Shown piece by piece: positions 52,307 through 63,711 of a stretch of DNA of 64,000 nt. This DNA comes from Flaccisagitta enflata (Eukaryota; Chaetognatha; Sagittoidea; Aphragmophora). The notes under the pieces were generated by a model. That model had not been told where the DNA came from. It searched no databases and worked only from the letters and a program-made list of their open reading frames with translations. Positions within the stretch are counted from its first letter, which is position 1, and each line of letters begins with the position of its first letter. The stretch lies in the NCBI GenBank assembly GCA_965153355.1, contig OZ231127.1:45818001-45882000 (forward strand), given 5' to 3'. The translations under genes and the position numbers were made by a program.

Positions 52307-53760
52307 GTTGTACCATGACAACTTACTCACAAACTGACACTCGCACAGAAACTACAGGTTGGGGGCGGGGACTTAGACGATACCACTTGGTTCTTTTGCT
52401 CTTAATTCTGTTGTTTCACCACACACCACACTCGCATCAAACCCACCCCCATAATTCGTCTCCCATCATCCCGGATACCGCTAATTCCCTTCCATCCCAA
52501 CTACCGAGGTGCGCGGGCGTAAGCCCAGTCCGGAGTCGCCATCAACCTGGTCTGCGGTGAAAAGCCCCGTCCTCCTCCTCATCATCAGTATCTCCTCTAC
52601 CTGCGTCATCCTTCCCTTCCTCCTGCCCGTGCCATCTGCCCCGGGGAACTTTATGTCAAGACCTCGTGGAACGATGCCCACCTCCTCCTCCTCTCCATCA
52701 CCTTCGCGCCGTCCGCCCCGTGGAACTTTACACAAGACCTCGTGGAACGATGGGTGCCATCCCCTCCTCCTCCGCATCCCAGCCTCGCCATCCAGACTCT
52801 TGCGTTCCTTTTCTGTATATAATCTATGCTTTTGTATTCATTCTGTCACATCTATTAACTTTTTTTTGCATTTCGCTTATATATTGCCTAAGCCGTTTTT
52901 CTTTGGTCTTCCTCCCCCCCCCCTCCCCCCGGTCCATAGTTTGCTCGCTCAATATTTTTGTCCCCTAGCACCCCCCTTCGAGAAATCACGTGATCTGCTT
53001 ATTAGCAGATGCAGGGGCTGTCACTAAACAGCACGTATTCCATGTACATATCTCTCCAGGTCCGCTCCGTCTCTTCCTCATCCGCCTCCTCATCCTCCTC
53101 CTCGCCACTTCCTCCTCATCCGCCCTCCTCCTCCTCCGCCTCCTTCCCGGCCTTCATCCTCCTCCGCCTTCCCCGGCTCGATCCCCGGCCTCATCCTCAT
53201 CCTTCTCCTCATCCTCCTCCTCATCCTCCGGCTCGATCCCCGGCCTCATCATCCTCCTCCACCTTCATTCCTGGACTTAGCCTTCATTCTAAGACTCACT
53301 GTGGACTTATTTCATTTTTGCCTTTTCCTCCATTGCCTTACTGTATAATTTGTTATTAGATTATGATTTCTCCTTTTTTCCCCTAGATAAGCGAGCAAAC
53401 TCTTACCTTTCTAATTAACTTTCCTATTCATGTGTGCGCATTATCTCCCCTTCCGTCATCCCCCCATCTGGAAACCATCATTCCTCGGATCCTCAGGTAT
53501 AGGGCATTTATCATACTTGATATGGACCGGCCCCCTTTAACTCAATGCCCACTGTAATTAGCGCCCCCTCCTATTCTCCTTTCTCTTTACTTTTCCCATT
53601 CAGAACTTTGAGATCGCTACAATACTGGATTCGCTTTCTTTGCCCCAGATTGGATGCTCAAGAAGGATCTACTTACAAACATTGGAAAGAGACTCTCTCT
53701 TCAGACTCACAGATGCTTGGAGAAACTGAGACTCGTGGCAGACGCTGACAATTGCTGTTA
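52307..53760 (+). other. C/T-rich region downstream of the proline-rich frame
   Basis: Dominated by CTCCTCCTC runs (52570-52790 and 53060-53280). A phrase with CAAGACCTCGTGGAACGATG occurs twice (52656-52675 and 52734-52753), a tandem duplication of about 78 bp. 53703-53750 is the repeat shared with 43821-43868. It may be the 3' part of an element that starts near 50.6 kb. No further domain is seen. Confidence 0.45.
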
Positions 53761-55055
53761 TTTCCTGTACAAAATTCAATTTTTCTGTAGAAATAATCAG
53801 TTTGGGCCTTTTTGGTACCAAATATCATTTGTACTCATTTTGGTAGACACAGATGAAGGATTTTTTAACAATTTTGTACAACAAGTCCTTTTATTTCTTT
53901 TACTGTTTTTGTCTTTAGCGCTTTCAGATCAAGGTTCATTCATTTGGATATGAAATCTAAAGGGTTTGAACTAAAAAGATCTGCTTGGCAGATTTTTTGA
54001 AGCTCTTTCAAATTGTCACAGATTTTTATATGATTATATCATAAACCAAGAAAAAGTGAAAAAAAACAGGTCAATTTTTTACCCTCATTTTTTTGCATAT
54101 TATCTGCTTTTTGTTGAGGTGAACATTTTCACTCTTTTAGCTCTAAAATCTAAACGAATTGAGCTACTGAGCTCTGCTTAGCACCATTTTGAAGATTTTT
54201 CTAAGCTCTTTCCAATGGTCACTGATTTTAATATGTTTTTTTAAGTTGTTTTATCACAAATTAGCCATATAGGTGGGACTTTTATTTTGGCCAAGATGGT
54301 ACATACCAAGTTTCAACTAAATCGGTTGAAAAATGCCAAAGTTATGCACGTTTTTCACTTATAGGCTGGTAGGCTGGTTGGGTGGTAGGCCGGTTTGGCC
54401 AGTTAGCATGCTAAAATCTTTCCAAATCAAATACATATGTTGAGTCCTTCCATTTAAAGACTACATACCAAGTTTAAACCAAATTGTTTGAAGAATACCA
54501 ACTCCCCTCCAAATATGAAGCAAATCCGTCAAGGCGTTCAAAAGTTAACCCATTATTAAAAGTGTGGACGACAACAACGACAACGACGACACCCACCCGC
54601 CTCAAATCATAGTCTCCGTCGGAAGAGTATTCCGTCGCGGACAAGAAATAAAACAAGAATGTATACCTTTGGTAAAACTAAAGATGAGATTTCTTTGCCA
54701 TATCACTCCATTACTTTACAGTAGTAAAGAAAATAATATAATGGTTTTGCGATAATTCGTTCAGAACAAAGATATTGATTTTTTTCATTTTTCCCCCAAT
54801 GAATGTTTCTTGACGTTAAACGTTGATACAAAATCGGTCAGCGCGAGGCCAGGACCAGGAGGTGCGAAGCGCGCTTCTCTATACAAGGATGGACCAAAGG
54901 ATCGACGGGCAGGGTTCGGCAGGGATGATTCACAAAACGCCGGTGAATAAGTGGGTGCCCCTTTAAAAAGAAATAGTTAAAATAAATTATGTTACAAAAC
55001 ATTCCATCACCTTTTAAAGCATTACACACAAAAACCAATGTCCCAAAAGACTCAA
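53761..55055. other. No recognisable gene
   Basis: AT-rich DNA. A weak family A remnant (GGATGGACCAAAGGATCG, 54889-54906) and a GACAACAACGACAACGACGAC-like stretch near 54567 are the only features. Confidence 0.4.
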
Positions 55056-55062
55056 TGAAACT

Positions 55063-55117
55063 CTCTCTTTCTCTCTTTCTCTCTTTCTCTCTTTCTCTCT
55101 TCTCTCTCTCTCTTTCT

Positions 55118-55168
<51 letters not shown>

Positions 55169-55169
55169 T

Positions 55170-55224
<55 letters not shown>

Positions 55225-55316
55225 TTCTCTCTTTCTCTCTTTCTCTCTTTCTCTCTTTCTCTCTCTCTTTCTCTCTTTCTCTCTTTCTCTCTTTCTCTCT
55301 CTCTTTCTCTCTCATT
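55063..55316. repeat. (CTCTTT)n imperfect repeat
   Basis: A 250-bp polypyrimidine tract of CTCTTT/CTCTCT units. Confidence 0.92.
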
Positions 55317-55370
55317 CATGAGGGTAATTTGAGTTGTGGGGATTAATCTATCAGCTGATAACTGCTAAAC

Positions 55371-56975
55371 TTCTGTCTCACATAAAGTTTGAGCTTAGAA
55401 TGACATAACTATGCGCTTTTCTGCATTTTTGCATAGTTCATGGGCATTAGCTTGTACCTAAATGACTAAAAGCAATAAAATCAGAATTCTACAAGTAGTT
55501 CTTGTTGTGGGGCTGTCTTGGGCTTCTAATGGCATCGATTTTGGTCTGAAAAATTTGCATCTTGCTGTCCGCACCTTACCTTGAATTTTCCTCCAGCCTA
55601 TGGGAAACCAAAAATTTCAAAGTGCTTAAATCTCTGTTTTCACTGCAGATTTGAAATCTGCAGAAAAATCTATTAATTGAAAGTGCTTTCCTTTTTTCAA
55701 TATTCCTTCGGGATCATAGTCAAAATTCATCTTAAAGATATAAAAAAAGGTAAGTTTGGCGATTTTACATATAAATAAAAGGGAAAGGTAAGTTTTGCAA
55801 ACTTTGACACTTATTTTGAACACCTTCTAGTTGGAAAATTGAAAAAAGGAAAGCACTTTCAATTAACAGTTTTTTCTGCAGATTTCAAATCAGCAGTCAA
55901 AACAGAGATTTAAGCACTTTGAAATTTTTGGTTTCCCATAGGCTGAAGGAAAAATCAAGGTAAGGCGCGGACAGCAAGATGCAATTTTTTCAGATCAAAA
56001 GTGATGTCATTGGAAGCCCAAGAAAGCCCCACAATAAGAACTACTTGTGGAGTTCTGATTTTATTGTTTATTGTCATTTCGGTACAAGCTAATGGGCATA
56101 CAAAACAAGAACTATCAAGTAGAAAATCTTTCCACAGGCGCTTTTTCAAAAAAATGAAAAATTCAAGATCTTTGACTTTCTTTTGCATGGAAAATTTTTC
56201 AGATTGGTTTGACCTATTCTTTGACAGCATATTGTTAATCTTGATAAAATTCAAATTCATTTGATAGGTCACACTATATGGTTTTCATAAGAAAACAAAT
56301 TCTTTTTTTTTAAGCCACCATTACAAAACTACAGCGGTGGCCTAAAATATAAAAAATTGATTTCGTTTGAAAACCATTAGTGTGACCTATCAAATGAATG
56401 GGAATTTTACCAGAATTAACAATATGCTGTCAAAAAATAGGTCAAACCAACCTGAAAATTGTCTAGGCAAAATAAAGCTAAAAATATGGAAATTTTCATT
56501 TATTTCAAAAAGCACCGCTGGAAAGATTTTCTACTTGATAGTTCTTGTTTTGTATGCCCATGACCTATGTAAAAACAGGGATGTATATTCTTGCATATTC
56601 CCCCCCCCCCGCCGGGGGGGGGGAAATTAATCAAAGGGTTTGGAGATGGGGAAGGAAGAGGAAGGGGGAAAAAAAGAAAAAAAAGAAAATCTAGGGAATA
56701 TATTGATTTTGGCAGTACCAAATGATAAAACCTAATTAGTACAACACAATTTAACACTATTTAAACCTAAAATATACAATATTATTGCTTGATGGGGAAG
56801 AAAATCAAAGATTTTACAATGCGACACAACGCATCGCGGGGAAGGAAATCAAAGGCAGGGGGGGAAAGAAAAAATCAAAAGCCATGCAACTTTATACACC
56901 CCTGTGTAAAAATGCAAAAAACCACATAGTTATGTCATTCTTATCTCAAACTTTATGCGAGAAAGCAGTGTGCTA
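55371..56975. repeat. Composite nested fold-back elements
   Basis: The outermost arms are 55376-55436 (CATAAAGTTTGAGCTTAGAA onward) and about 56900-56965 (inverse, ending CTCAAACTTTATG). Inside, 56092-56300 faces 56350-56575 (GGCATACAAAACAAGAAC and its inverse). A third element, about 55449-56090, with AGCTTGTACC ends, sits between them and is the same family as the inner element at 15262-15885. No protein is encoded; these look like non-autonomous elements that inserted into one another. Confidence 0.75.
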
Positions 56976-57458
56976 AATATTCCGGCACAAACCTTGGCGT
57001 AGAAAAATTTTAATACCCGATATTTTTCATGATTCTATGGTCCCTAATAGCATCAACTACAGTGTCGATTCGATTTTTGCTGATAACGGACATTGTTACC
57101 TAACTAATGGTCGTTCTCAGGCTGTCAAATGCAAATTAATGATAGAAACTTACAATTAAATCAATTTACGCGATTTAAATTTTCATGGTGATTTTGAACA
57201 AATAATCGATGACAGGTTTTGCGCCTAAGATAGTGCTGATAATCGATTCCCAGCCCTTGTCTATTAACCACTGCCTCCCTGTCTCGGTCTCCTTCTCCTT
57301 CTCACTCTCACTCCCTCTTACTTTGCGACTGTAACAATGGCACCTCCGATTTTTGTGGATTATTAAGTTTGTGTGCTGGTACACCTGATCAAGTAATCAT
57401 ACGCGTACATCATGTGTTTAATCTTGAAATCTTGACTCTCTAACAATAATCAATCGCA

Positions 57459-57462
<4 letters not shown>
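56976..57462. other. No recognisable gene
   Basis: AT-rich. I looked on the minus strand for a DIS3L exon following the one at 58044-58212 and did not find one with confidence. Confidence 0.4.

Positions 57463-57529
<67 letters not shown>
57463..57529. repeat. (CT)n microsatellite
   Basis: Pure CT tract ending at CATGATTCTGCG. Confidence 0.92.
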
Positions 57530-57531
<2 letters not shown>

Positions 57532-57723
57532 GATTCTGCGTTACGGTCAAGTCGATACGCAACGGATTGTTCCTGCATAAATGGTCAGTTTTAGTGTCAC
57601 AGGTTCTGCTCAATTGTCTGGTAATTTTCCATGCGACCCCAAAACGAGAGCCCGAACTCAGCATCTTACAACGATCAGTCCAAGGTTCACTACAAAAAGT
57701 CACCATGAAGCACAATCGATCAC

Positions 57724-58037
57724 CATGGACAGTATTGCCCGTTTTTAGTTGCGGACACACAACTCTCTAAGAGGCTTTGTCCGTCCGTCCGTCGGTCTGT
57801 GGTAATCGAATTAGAAAGTGTGAAACAAGGCCGGATACACGGCTACCCCAGTCGCGTGTGGGTGGGCAGGGGCAATATTTGAGGCCAGTGGAGCATTTGG
57901 GCAGGAGCGGTGTAGCCAAAAAAACCATAAACGCCGAAAAATTAAAGTGTGACGGACCAACGGACCGACAAAGCATTTCCGGCCCAGCCCCAGGCCACTC
58001 GTCCGCAGCTGGTATTGACCGTGTATCCGGCCTTGTT
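57724..58037. repeat. Two family A copies, one with inverted ends
   Basis: 57724-57805 is a hairpin end (AGTTGCGGACACACAACT) with a GTCC tract. 57827-58036 starts AAGGCCGGATACACGG and ends CCGTGTATCCGGCCTT, a 16-bp terminal inverted repeat enclosing the usual GGGTGGGCAGGGGC and GACGGACC segments. This copy ends about 9 bases from the splice donor of the DIS3L exon. Confidence 0.75.
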
Positions 58038-58043
58038 TATCAC

Positions 58044-58212
58044 CTTTCTTGGGGTCAATGAAGGCGACATGGCCTGACTTGTCGACGAGATAGACTGCGC
58101 CTTTGATGAAGTAACGAGGAATGAGGATGAGGCCGTTTGATCGAATGCCGAAGATGACGCCGTTGGCGAAACGACGATCATCGTCGAAGGGTAGGCATAC
58201 GAAAAACTCAAT
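58044..58212 (-). CDS. DIS3L: Single exon of a DIS3L-like 3'-5' exoribonuclease
   Basis: DIS3L is the catalytic subunit of the cytoplasmic exosome. On the minus strand, acceptor CTTCAACAG and donor AAGAAAG|GTGATA bound 169 bp, 56 codons plus one base. The product reads VCLPFDDDRRFANGVIFGIR then NGLILIPRYFIKGAVYLVDK. This fits the start of the C-terminal S1 region of DIS3L, where the human protein has [22 protein letters not shown]; DIS3 and DIS3L2 differ more. A GA/GAAA tract starts about 15 bases upstream of the acceptor, and a family A element about 9 bases downstream of the donor. No neighbouring exons were recognised, so introns are large or the exon is a stray copy. Intact splice sites and frame favour a real gene. 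Confidence 0.7.
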
Positions 58213-58226
58213 CTGTTGAAGCAGAT

Positions 58227-58330
<104 letters not shown>

Positions 58331-59400
58331 GCTATGTTATAAACCACATCATAATAAAACTCGATATGGCCAAAAATTAATGATAGCTATCTTCAAATAT
58401 AATATTGATAACATTACATCATGCGAATAACTTTCGCTACAGGAAGCACCCAACCAACCTCTATTAGCCAGTCTCATCGGAATTCATTGGCAGTGACACG
58501 GCAAGTCCTGCGAATATACATTCTATCAGTATCAAACGGATATATGTATTGTATCCTCACCCACGTTGAAGATTTCTTCTTGTATTGAGTACCTATCGCT
58601 CCCGCAATGAAAGACTCGCCATTAAAACGCGAAGGCTGTGTCACCGATCGAAGTTAAGTATCCGTGTTTCCACAATGTTGCATCCTCTGTGGATCAACCA
58701 AACATGGGCTCTTTCACCGGCCAGTTTCCGTAGAAAGTCCTACGAATATATATTTTGTTATACAAATAAAAAAAAACTTTTTAAAAAATAATTGTAAGCA
58801 ACTAGACCTTTGTAAGAATCTCATATATGGCTTGAATCTATTCATATTTTCTGCGGCGTAACGCAGAGATCTCTTTGCACACACAGATACACCAAGAGAC
58901 AGTCACTCAAAAGTAGTCTAATATACTCAAAGGGTAAAGTTTCTTAATAATGTTACAGTACGATGAGAGCAAAAACGACCTAGACTGGAGGATGAATTTC
59001 GTACCTTAATTTCATTTGATCGATAAAAAAAAAGGAAATCTGTATTTATTAGATATTGCTTGAATGTATTTATTTTTCTTATTTTTCAACTTGACTTGAC
59101 CTCATCAAAACTTCATTTTTCAATCTAAGCATATCAGATCGGGCTAAATATTTTATATAATTTTGAAGAAAAAATCAGTTCAATTCGGCTATTTTTTAGG
59201 TTTTACAGCTATTTTTCAAACAGAAAAATTAAATAAATTGATATCTGTGCAAAGCCTAAAACAGGCATAAAACCTGTAACAAGGCCAAGAGATGTTCAAT
59301 CGATGCGTCTTCTTTAGATGTAAGATATTATGATACAAATCATTAAGATATAAATATATTAAGATATAATGATATGAAAATAAAAAGATGCAGAGATAAA
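58331..59400. other. No recognisable gene
   Basis: AT-rich. On the minus strand 58650-58750 has a short open stretch after TATTCGTAG, but it matches no family I know. Presumed intron of the DIS3L gene. Confidence 0.4.
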
Positions 59401-59519
59401 GAGAAAATATAAACTGATTCCTCCCTCAACCCCCTCAGGTCTCCCCACTTCTCCCCCATGCCTCCCCACACCCCTTCCCCCACGCCTCCCAACCCCCCCA
59501 CGCCTCCCCTCGCCTCATC

Positions 59520-59660
59520 CTCACAAAGAGACATGAAGGGACTTGGAGAGACATGAAGAGACATGAAGAGACATAAGAGACATAAAGGTACATGAGAGAC
59601 ATTAGAGACATAAGAGACATAAGAGACATAAAGAGACATGAGAGGCATAAAGAGACATCA
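59520..59660. repeat. Minisatellite of AGAGACATAA units
   Basis: About a dozen 10-bp units (AGACATGAAG, AGACATAAG); a few more occur at 60184-60210. Just upstream, 59420-59515 is C-rich (CCTCCCCAC). Confidence 0.85.
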
Positions 59661-60310
59661 TATCGGTTAAAAGATGCCGATTTTTAAAAAAATACTTTAT
59701 CTCTTATGAAACTGATTTGGCAAGGCTCTTGAAGCAGGAGAATGCCTTTAACGTGTTGCTTAGGCAGGGAAACCTCAAGAAAGAAGATTTGATACATTTT
59801 ATGCGGCAAAAATATGGCTATTACTTATGGTTTCTGTATGCCAGTTAGACAATCCAATCGACCCAACCTCTAAGGCAGGTTTCATTGGTAATGCTTGCTC
59901 CATGGCCTTGGTCGCAGAAAATGTCACAATTTTTTTCCTTCGAAAATGCTGAGAATGTTTACACGCAACCAATGCTTGAAAAATAGACGAAAATAGTTTT
60001 GCTTTCACGCATCTTTTTTTTAAATGTTCATTGGAGAGAACTACATGTAGAATTTTCTTTTTCGAATAATATTCGCAAAATTGTGGAGGAAAACACTTTT
60101 TTCTCACTTACGACCGATCAATTTTCAGTAGAGAGACAGATTGCACTACGCAGTTCTAGAACGGCTCTTGTTTACCCCAATGTGAGAGACATAAAGAGAC
60201 ATGAAGACAGGGTGTCACAAAATTTTTTGCTTCCTACGAGCAAAAATCCTCCACCTGTCCCTTCCTACTGGATACGCATATGATTACCGCAAGTTGAATG
60301 CCTTATGTTA
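59661..60310. other. No recognisable gene
   Basis: AT-rich DNA with a short stretch of GACATAAAGAGACATGAAG units near 60184. Minus-strand 59876-59990 has a short open stretch without splice support. Confidence 0.35.
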
Positions 60311-60312
60311 CA

Positions 60313-60555
60313 TGCTATTTTTGGTATCTGAGGAGTATGAGAAGGTGCCCAGATGGATATGGTTTCCTTCGACGCGCCATATTTATCAAGTGTTTTCTTG
60401 TGGTCTGCATATCTCATGTATAGACAGAAATTGGTGACTTTTTTTAAATGATGCATAACTTTTGACCAGTCTTGTGATAATTACTGAAGAGGGAATATTT
60501 CTTTAGAAATTTAAAGGATAGTTGTGATGGGTCCAGATTAAACACCAGTGCACAG
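60313..60555 (+). repeat. Direct repeat, copy 1
   Basis: The block from TATTTTTGGTAT through TTCGACGCGCCATATTTATC to GATTAAACACCAGTG occurs again at 61803-62044 with very few differences (for example GATATGG against GATATAG). The spacing is about 1.49 kb. Confidence 0.85.
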
Positions 60556-61034
60556 AGAGCCAAATAAGCTCGATTCCAGGCGATAAACCAAAGGATTTTT
60601 TCAATTTTTAACTCTCATTATCTGCTGAAATAAGGAGGAGAGAACAAAATGGGTGTTTTGTTCTCTTAGAGGAGGTTAGAATAAGGGGGTGAGTGAAAAA
60701 AAAAATGAAAAAAGTTTTTTTTTTCTCCAAGATATTGCAGTAAAAAGAGGCGATGCCCTCATCATGCCTCATCAAAAAATTTTTAACACCATTGCATAGA
60801 GGAGACTGAGCACATTCCAAATATGTAAGCATTTGTGCATATTGCTGCCGCTTTGGCGCTCAGAGCAGATGGAAAGTCACTCTGGCAGCAATGGTTTTCA
60901 GCGACGATGTCCAGTTGAATCCTGATCTTTCCATCAACAAGAATGGCAAAGTGAGGAAGAGGAAGAGGATAGAAATAAGGAGAGTAGATAAGGAAGAGGA
61001 AGACTGAATGAAGATTAACTTGAAACAGGCTCAT

Positions 61035-61115
61035 TCCTTAAGTTGGACACGTTGGTGGCGCCTTGATAAGTCACTCAACTTTGGCCAAAAAGTCCTGGGT
61101 TCGATCCTCAAACTT
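61035..61115 (+). repeat. tRNA-like SINE head (plus)
   Basis: TGGTGGCGCCTTGATAAG resembles a pol III A box region and GGTTCGATCC (61098-61107) is a good B box, about 45 bases apart, followed by A/T-rich sequence. It does not fold convincingly as a tRNA, so a tRNA-derived SINE remnant is more likely. Confidence 0.45.
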
Positions 61116-61231
61116 ACTTAGCACACCTATCACTTATCACCTTTTTGCATTTATACTTCTTGACACAAACATATTTTAGATGAGTCCCAAACACACTGAG
61201 GGGAATTTTTCAAAGGAAAAATGAATGTGAC

Positions 61232-61312
61232 TTCCAAGATTTGAACTCAGAACCTTGTGAGCAAAAAGCAAGCATGTTACCACAAGACCATTCTTATTCC
61301 TGAACTGGAAGG
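61232..61312 (-). repeat. tRNA-like SINE head (minus)
   Basis: The minus strand reads GAATGGTCTTGTGGTAACATG (A box-like; two more bases than shown in some copies is possible) then GTTCTGAGTTCAAATC (B box-like). It faces the plus-strand head at 61035-61115 across about 120 bases. Confidence 0.4.
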
Positions 61313-61481
61313 ATAATTTGATTGTGTTATTCTAAAATGGCAGCAAGTTCTTCCCCTAAGTTGTTCTTATCTTTTTCATTGCAAACTCTGGCAGTTGATC
61401 GGAGTGCCCTCCTCTGTCAATGAGATGCATAAATAAATCTTAGACATAAGGAAAATGCTCAGCAGATTTGTCTGTGGTACA

Positions 61482-62111
61482 GTGTGCAGTGAGAGCTCCA
61501 AAGGCTCTCATCCTTTATTAAAGTAGGGTTGGGTAGTAATGTTGTCCAACTTTCATATATATCAGTACCATGGTATAGAATGCCGGCAATCCCATATGGT
61601 TGATTCTCGATTCTTGCCTCTAATGGTATGGTTTTTAACAACATTGCCTTTGATATCTAGATTATCCTTGGATAGCTACATCATCATTTGGTAATTTGTT
61701 TGTAACAATTGGGATGAAATGTTACAAAAAATTTTGATTCATGATTTTGGGGTTGACATAAGATTTTTTGAAAGGGTTGTTTCAGGAAGAAGAGAGTTTC
61801 AGTTTCTTGCTATTTTTGGTATAGGAGGAGTATGAGAAGGTGCCCAGATGGATATAGTTTCCTTCGACGCGCCATATTTATCAAGTGTTTTCTTGTGGTC
61901 TGCATATCTCATGTATAGACAGAAATTGGTGACTTTTTTTAAATGATGCATAACTTTTGACCAGTCTTGTGATAATCACTGAAGAGGGAATATTTCTTTA
62001 GAAATTTAAAGGATAGTTGTGATGGGTCCGGATTAAACACCAGTGAGAGCTCCAAAGGCTCTCATCCTTTATTAAAGTAGGGTTGGGTAGTAATGTTGTC
62101 CAACTTTCATG
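61482..62111 (+). repeat. Direct repeats, copy 2 and a 72-bp repeat
   Basis: CAGTGAGAGCTCCAAAGGCT onward for about 72 bp occurs at 61482-61555 and 62038-62111. The second copy directly follows copy 2 of the 240-bp block (61803-62044), so the two repeats are fused at CAGTG. Confidence 0.8.
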
Positions 62112-62420
62112 ATATACCAAGTCACAAAGTATTTGTGCATGAGGGAATGAGATGGTGAGAGGGACAGAGTCCCAAAAGATACCCATGCTTGAGCTGATAG
62201 GAATCATAGAGAAATTTTTGGCCCTTAGGGTAGAGACACTTCAACACTTATTATTCCAGTACCCAGAGGTTGAGATTTGGGCCCTAAGGCGGGGGTTCTG
62301 AGCCTTGAGGCTGGGATTTTTAAGGCTTAATATTCATATATTTGTATAGTCATATATTCGTATAGAACTTCATCTCTACAAATGTGTATTTAAGAAGATT
62401 TTACATACGATGGAAAAAAC
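62112..62420. other. No recognisable gene
   Basis: A short GAGGTTGAGATTTGGGCCC stretch (62268-62320) looks like a family B VNTR remnant. Confidence 0.4.
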
Positions 62421-62668
62421 AAAGGACGCAGGGTCACAATATTGTTGCGGATGGGTGGGCAGGGGTCTCCAACCCCCAACCAAACCCCTCACCCCTCACA
62501 CACAAACATACACAAAAAGTATCCAAAATGCTTGTTTTTCCACTTTTCAACTCGATCATTATGGACTGACCAATAGACCAACAGACCTACAGAATGACCG
62601 ACCGACAGACTGACAGACAGACGGACAGACAAAGCCTCGTATAGAGTTGCGTGTCCGCAACTAAAAAC
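62421..62668 (+). repeat. Family A repeat, variant subfamily
   Basis: It starts ACGCAGGGTCACAATATTG, has GATGGGTGGGCAGGGG, a CCAACCCCCAACC stretch, a GACCGACAGAC tract and a perfect hairpin AGTTGCGTGTCCGCAACT (62645-62662) before an A run. The hairpin has a T-A pair where most copies have C-G. Confidence 0.8.
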
Positions 62669-62679
62669 CATTCTGGCTT

Positions 62680-62998
62680 TCTTCCTCCTTGCTCCCTTCT
62701 TTCCTCCTTTCTTTCCTTCCTTCCTTCATTTGTTCCCTCCTTCCTTTAAAAACAGGAGAAAAAATCGTTCTGCCTTTCTTCCTACTTCCTCCTTGCCTAC
62801 ATTCCTTCCTTCTCTCCTTCCTTCCTTCTTTCCTTCTTTCCTTCCTTCCTTCTTTTAAAGATTTCGGTTTTTCTTCTTCCTTCCTTCATTCCTTCCTTCC
62901 TTCCTACTGTCTTTCCTCCTTTCCGTCCTTCCTTCCTTTAAAAACAGCAAGAGGAAAACATTTTCTTCCAATCATTCCCATCCTTCCCTCCTTCAGCT
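62680..62998. repeat. (TTCC)n low-complexity block
   Basis: Imperfect TTCC/CTTC tract with AAAACAGGAGAAAA-type breaks; a second block lies at 63712-64000. Confidence 0.88.
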
Positions 62999-63708
62999 GG
63001 TTATCCTATAATCATTACGATCCTAGATTTGTGGGTTAGAAGGGTTACGATTGTAGGTTTTCTAGACTCTTTTACAATGGGAATATGGGTTTTTCCTTCA
63101 TAACTCAAAAAGTGCTAAATCGATTTTTTTTATATCTTGGGTCAATATCAATTATGAGACCACTTACCTTTGCCAAAAGAAATTGTCATCGCCACTCTTC
63201 TATAAATAGGTGAAATATGATGATGAATGTGGCTTTCTACAATGCTTAAGATTCTAGGTTTACTTGCTTAGAAAGCTTACAATTCTAGAAACTTGCATAG
63301 AAAGCTTATGATTCTAGGTCTTGTGTGATTCATTACCCACAGGTTAGGCCATGGATTATTAGGTCCCAATTTCAGAGAGAGAAATACTTTTATGCATGGC
63401 ATCAGGCTCTTTCACATCATTGCTCCCGCCTGAATGCCTATACTTGAACTCAGAATGCAAGTTTCTAGAATCGTAAGCTTTCTAGGCAAGAAAACCTAGA
63501 ATCGAAAGCATTGTAGAAAGACACATTCATCATCATATTTCACATATTTCCAGAAGAGTGGCGATGACAATTCCTTTTGGCAAAGGTTAGTGGTCTCACT
63601 ATCATTCTTGAACCAAGAAATGAAAAAATCACATATAAGAATTTTCCCATTGTAAAGCATTAAAACCAATCGTCTTCTAACAAATCTAGAATCACAAGTA
63701 GGATAACC
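62999..63708. repeat. Fold-back (MITE-like) element within TTCC tracts
   Basis: GGTTATCCTA (62999-63008) faces TAGGATAACC (63699-63708). The arms are about 280 bp and include ACCTTTGCCAAAAG, GTCATCGCCACTCTTCT and CATAGAAAGCTTATGATTC with their inverses. The centre is near 63353. No protein is encoded. TTCC sequence continues on both sides, as if the element inserted into the tract. Confidence 0.8.
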
Positions 63709-63711
63709 ATT

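Noticed and set aside
52509-53359. Ser/Pro/Leu-rich frames downstream of the proline-rich protein
   Set aside because: They are readings of CTCCTC runs in several frames, with no one frame preferred.
57440-57760. Minus-strand frame that might be the next DIS3L exon
   Set aside because: Its residues (LCFMVTFCSEPWTDRCK; NNPLRIDLTVTQ) do not match the S1 region, and it runs into a CT tract.
58585-58760. GATCGAAGTTAAGTATCCGTG resembling part of a 5S rRNA
   Set aside because: The match is a few bases around one box; the rest does not fit a 5S gene.
60783-61034. 83-residue minus-strand frame and an opposing plus frame
   Set aside because: Neither strand gives a recognisable domain or splice borders.
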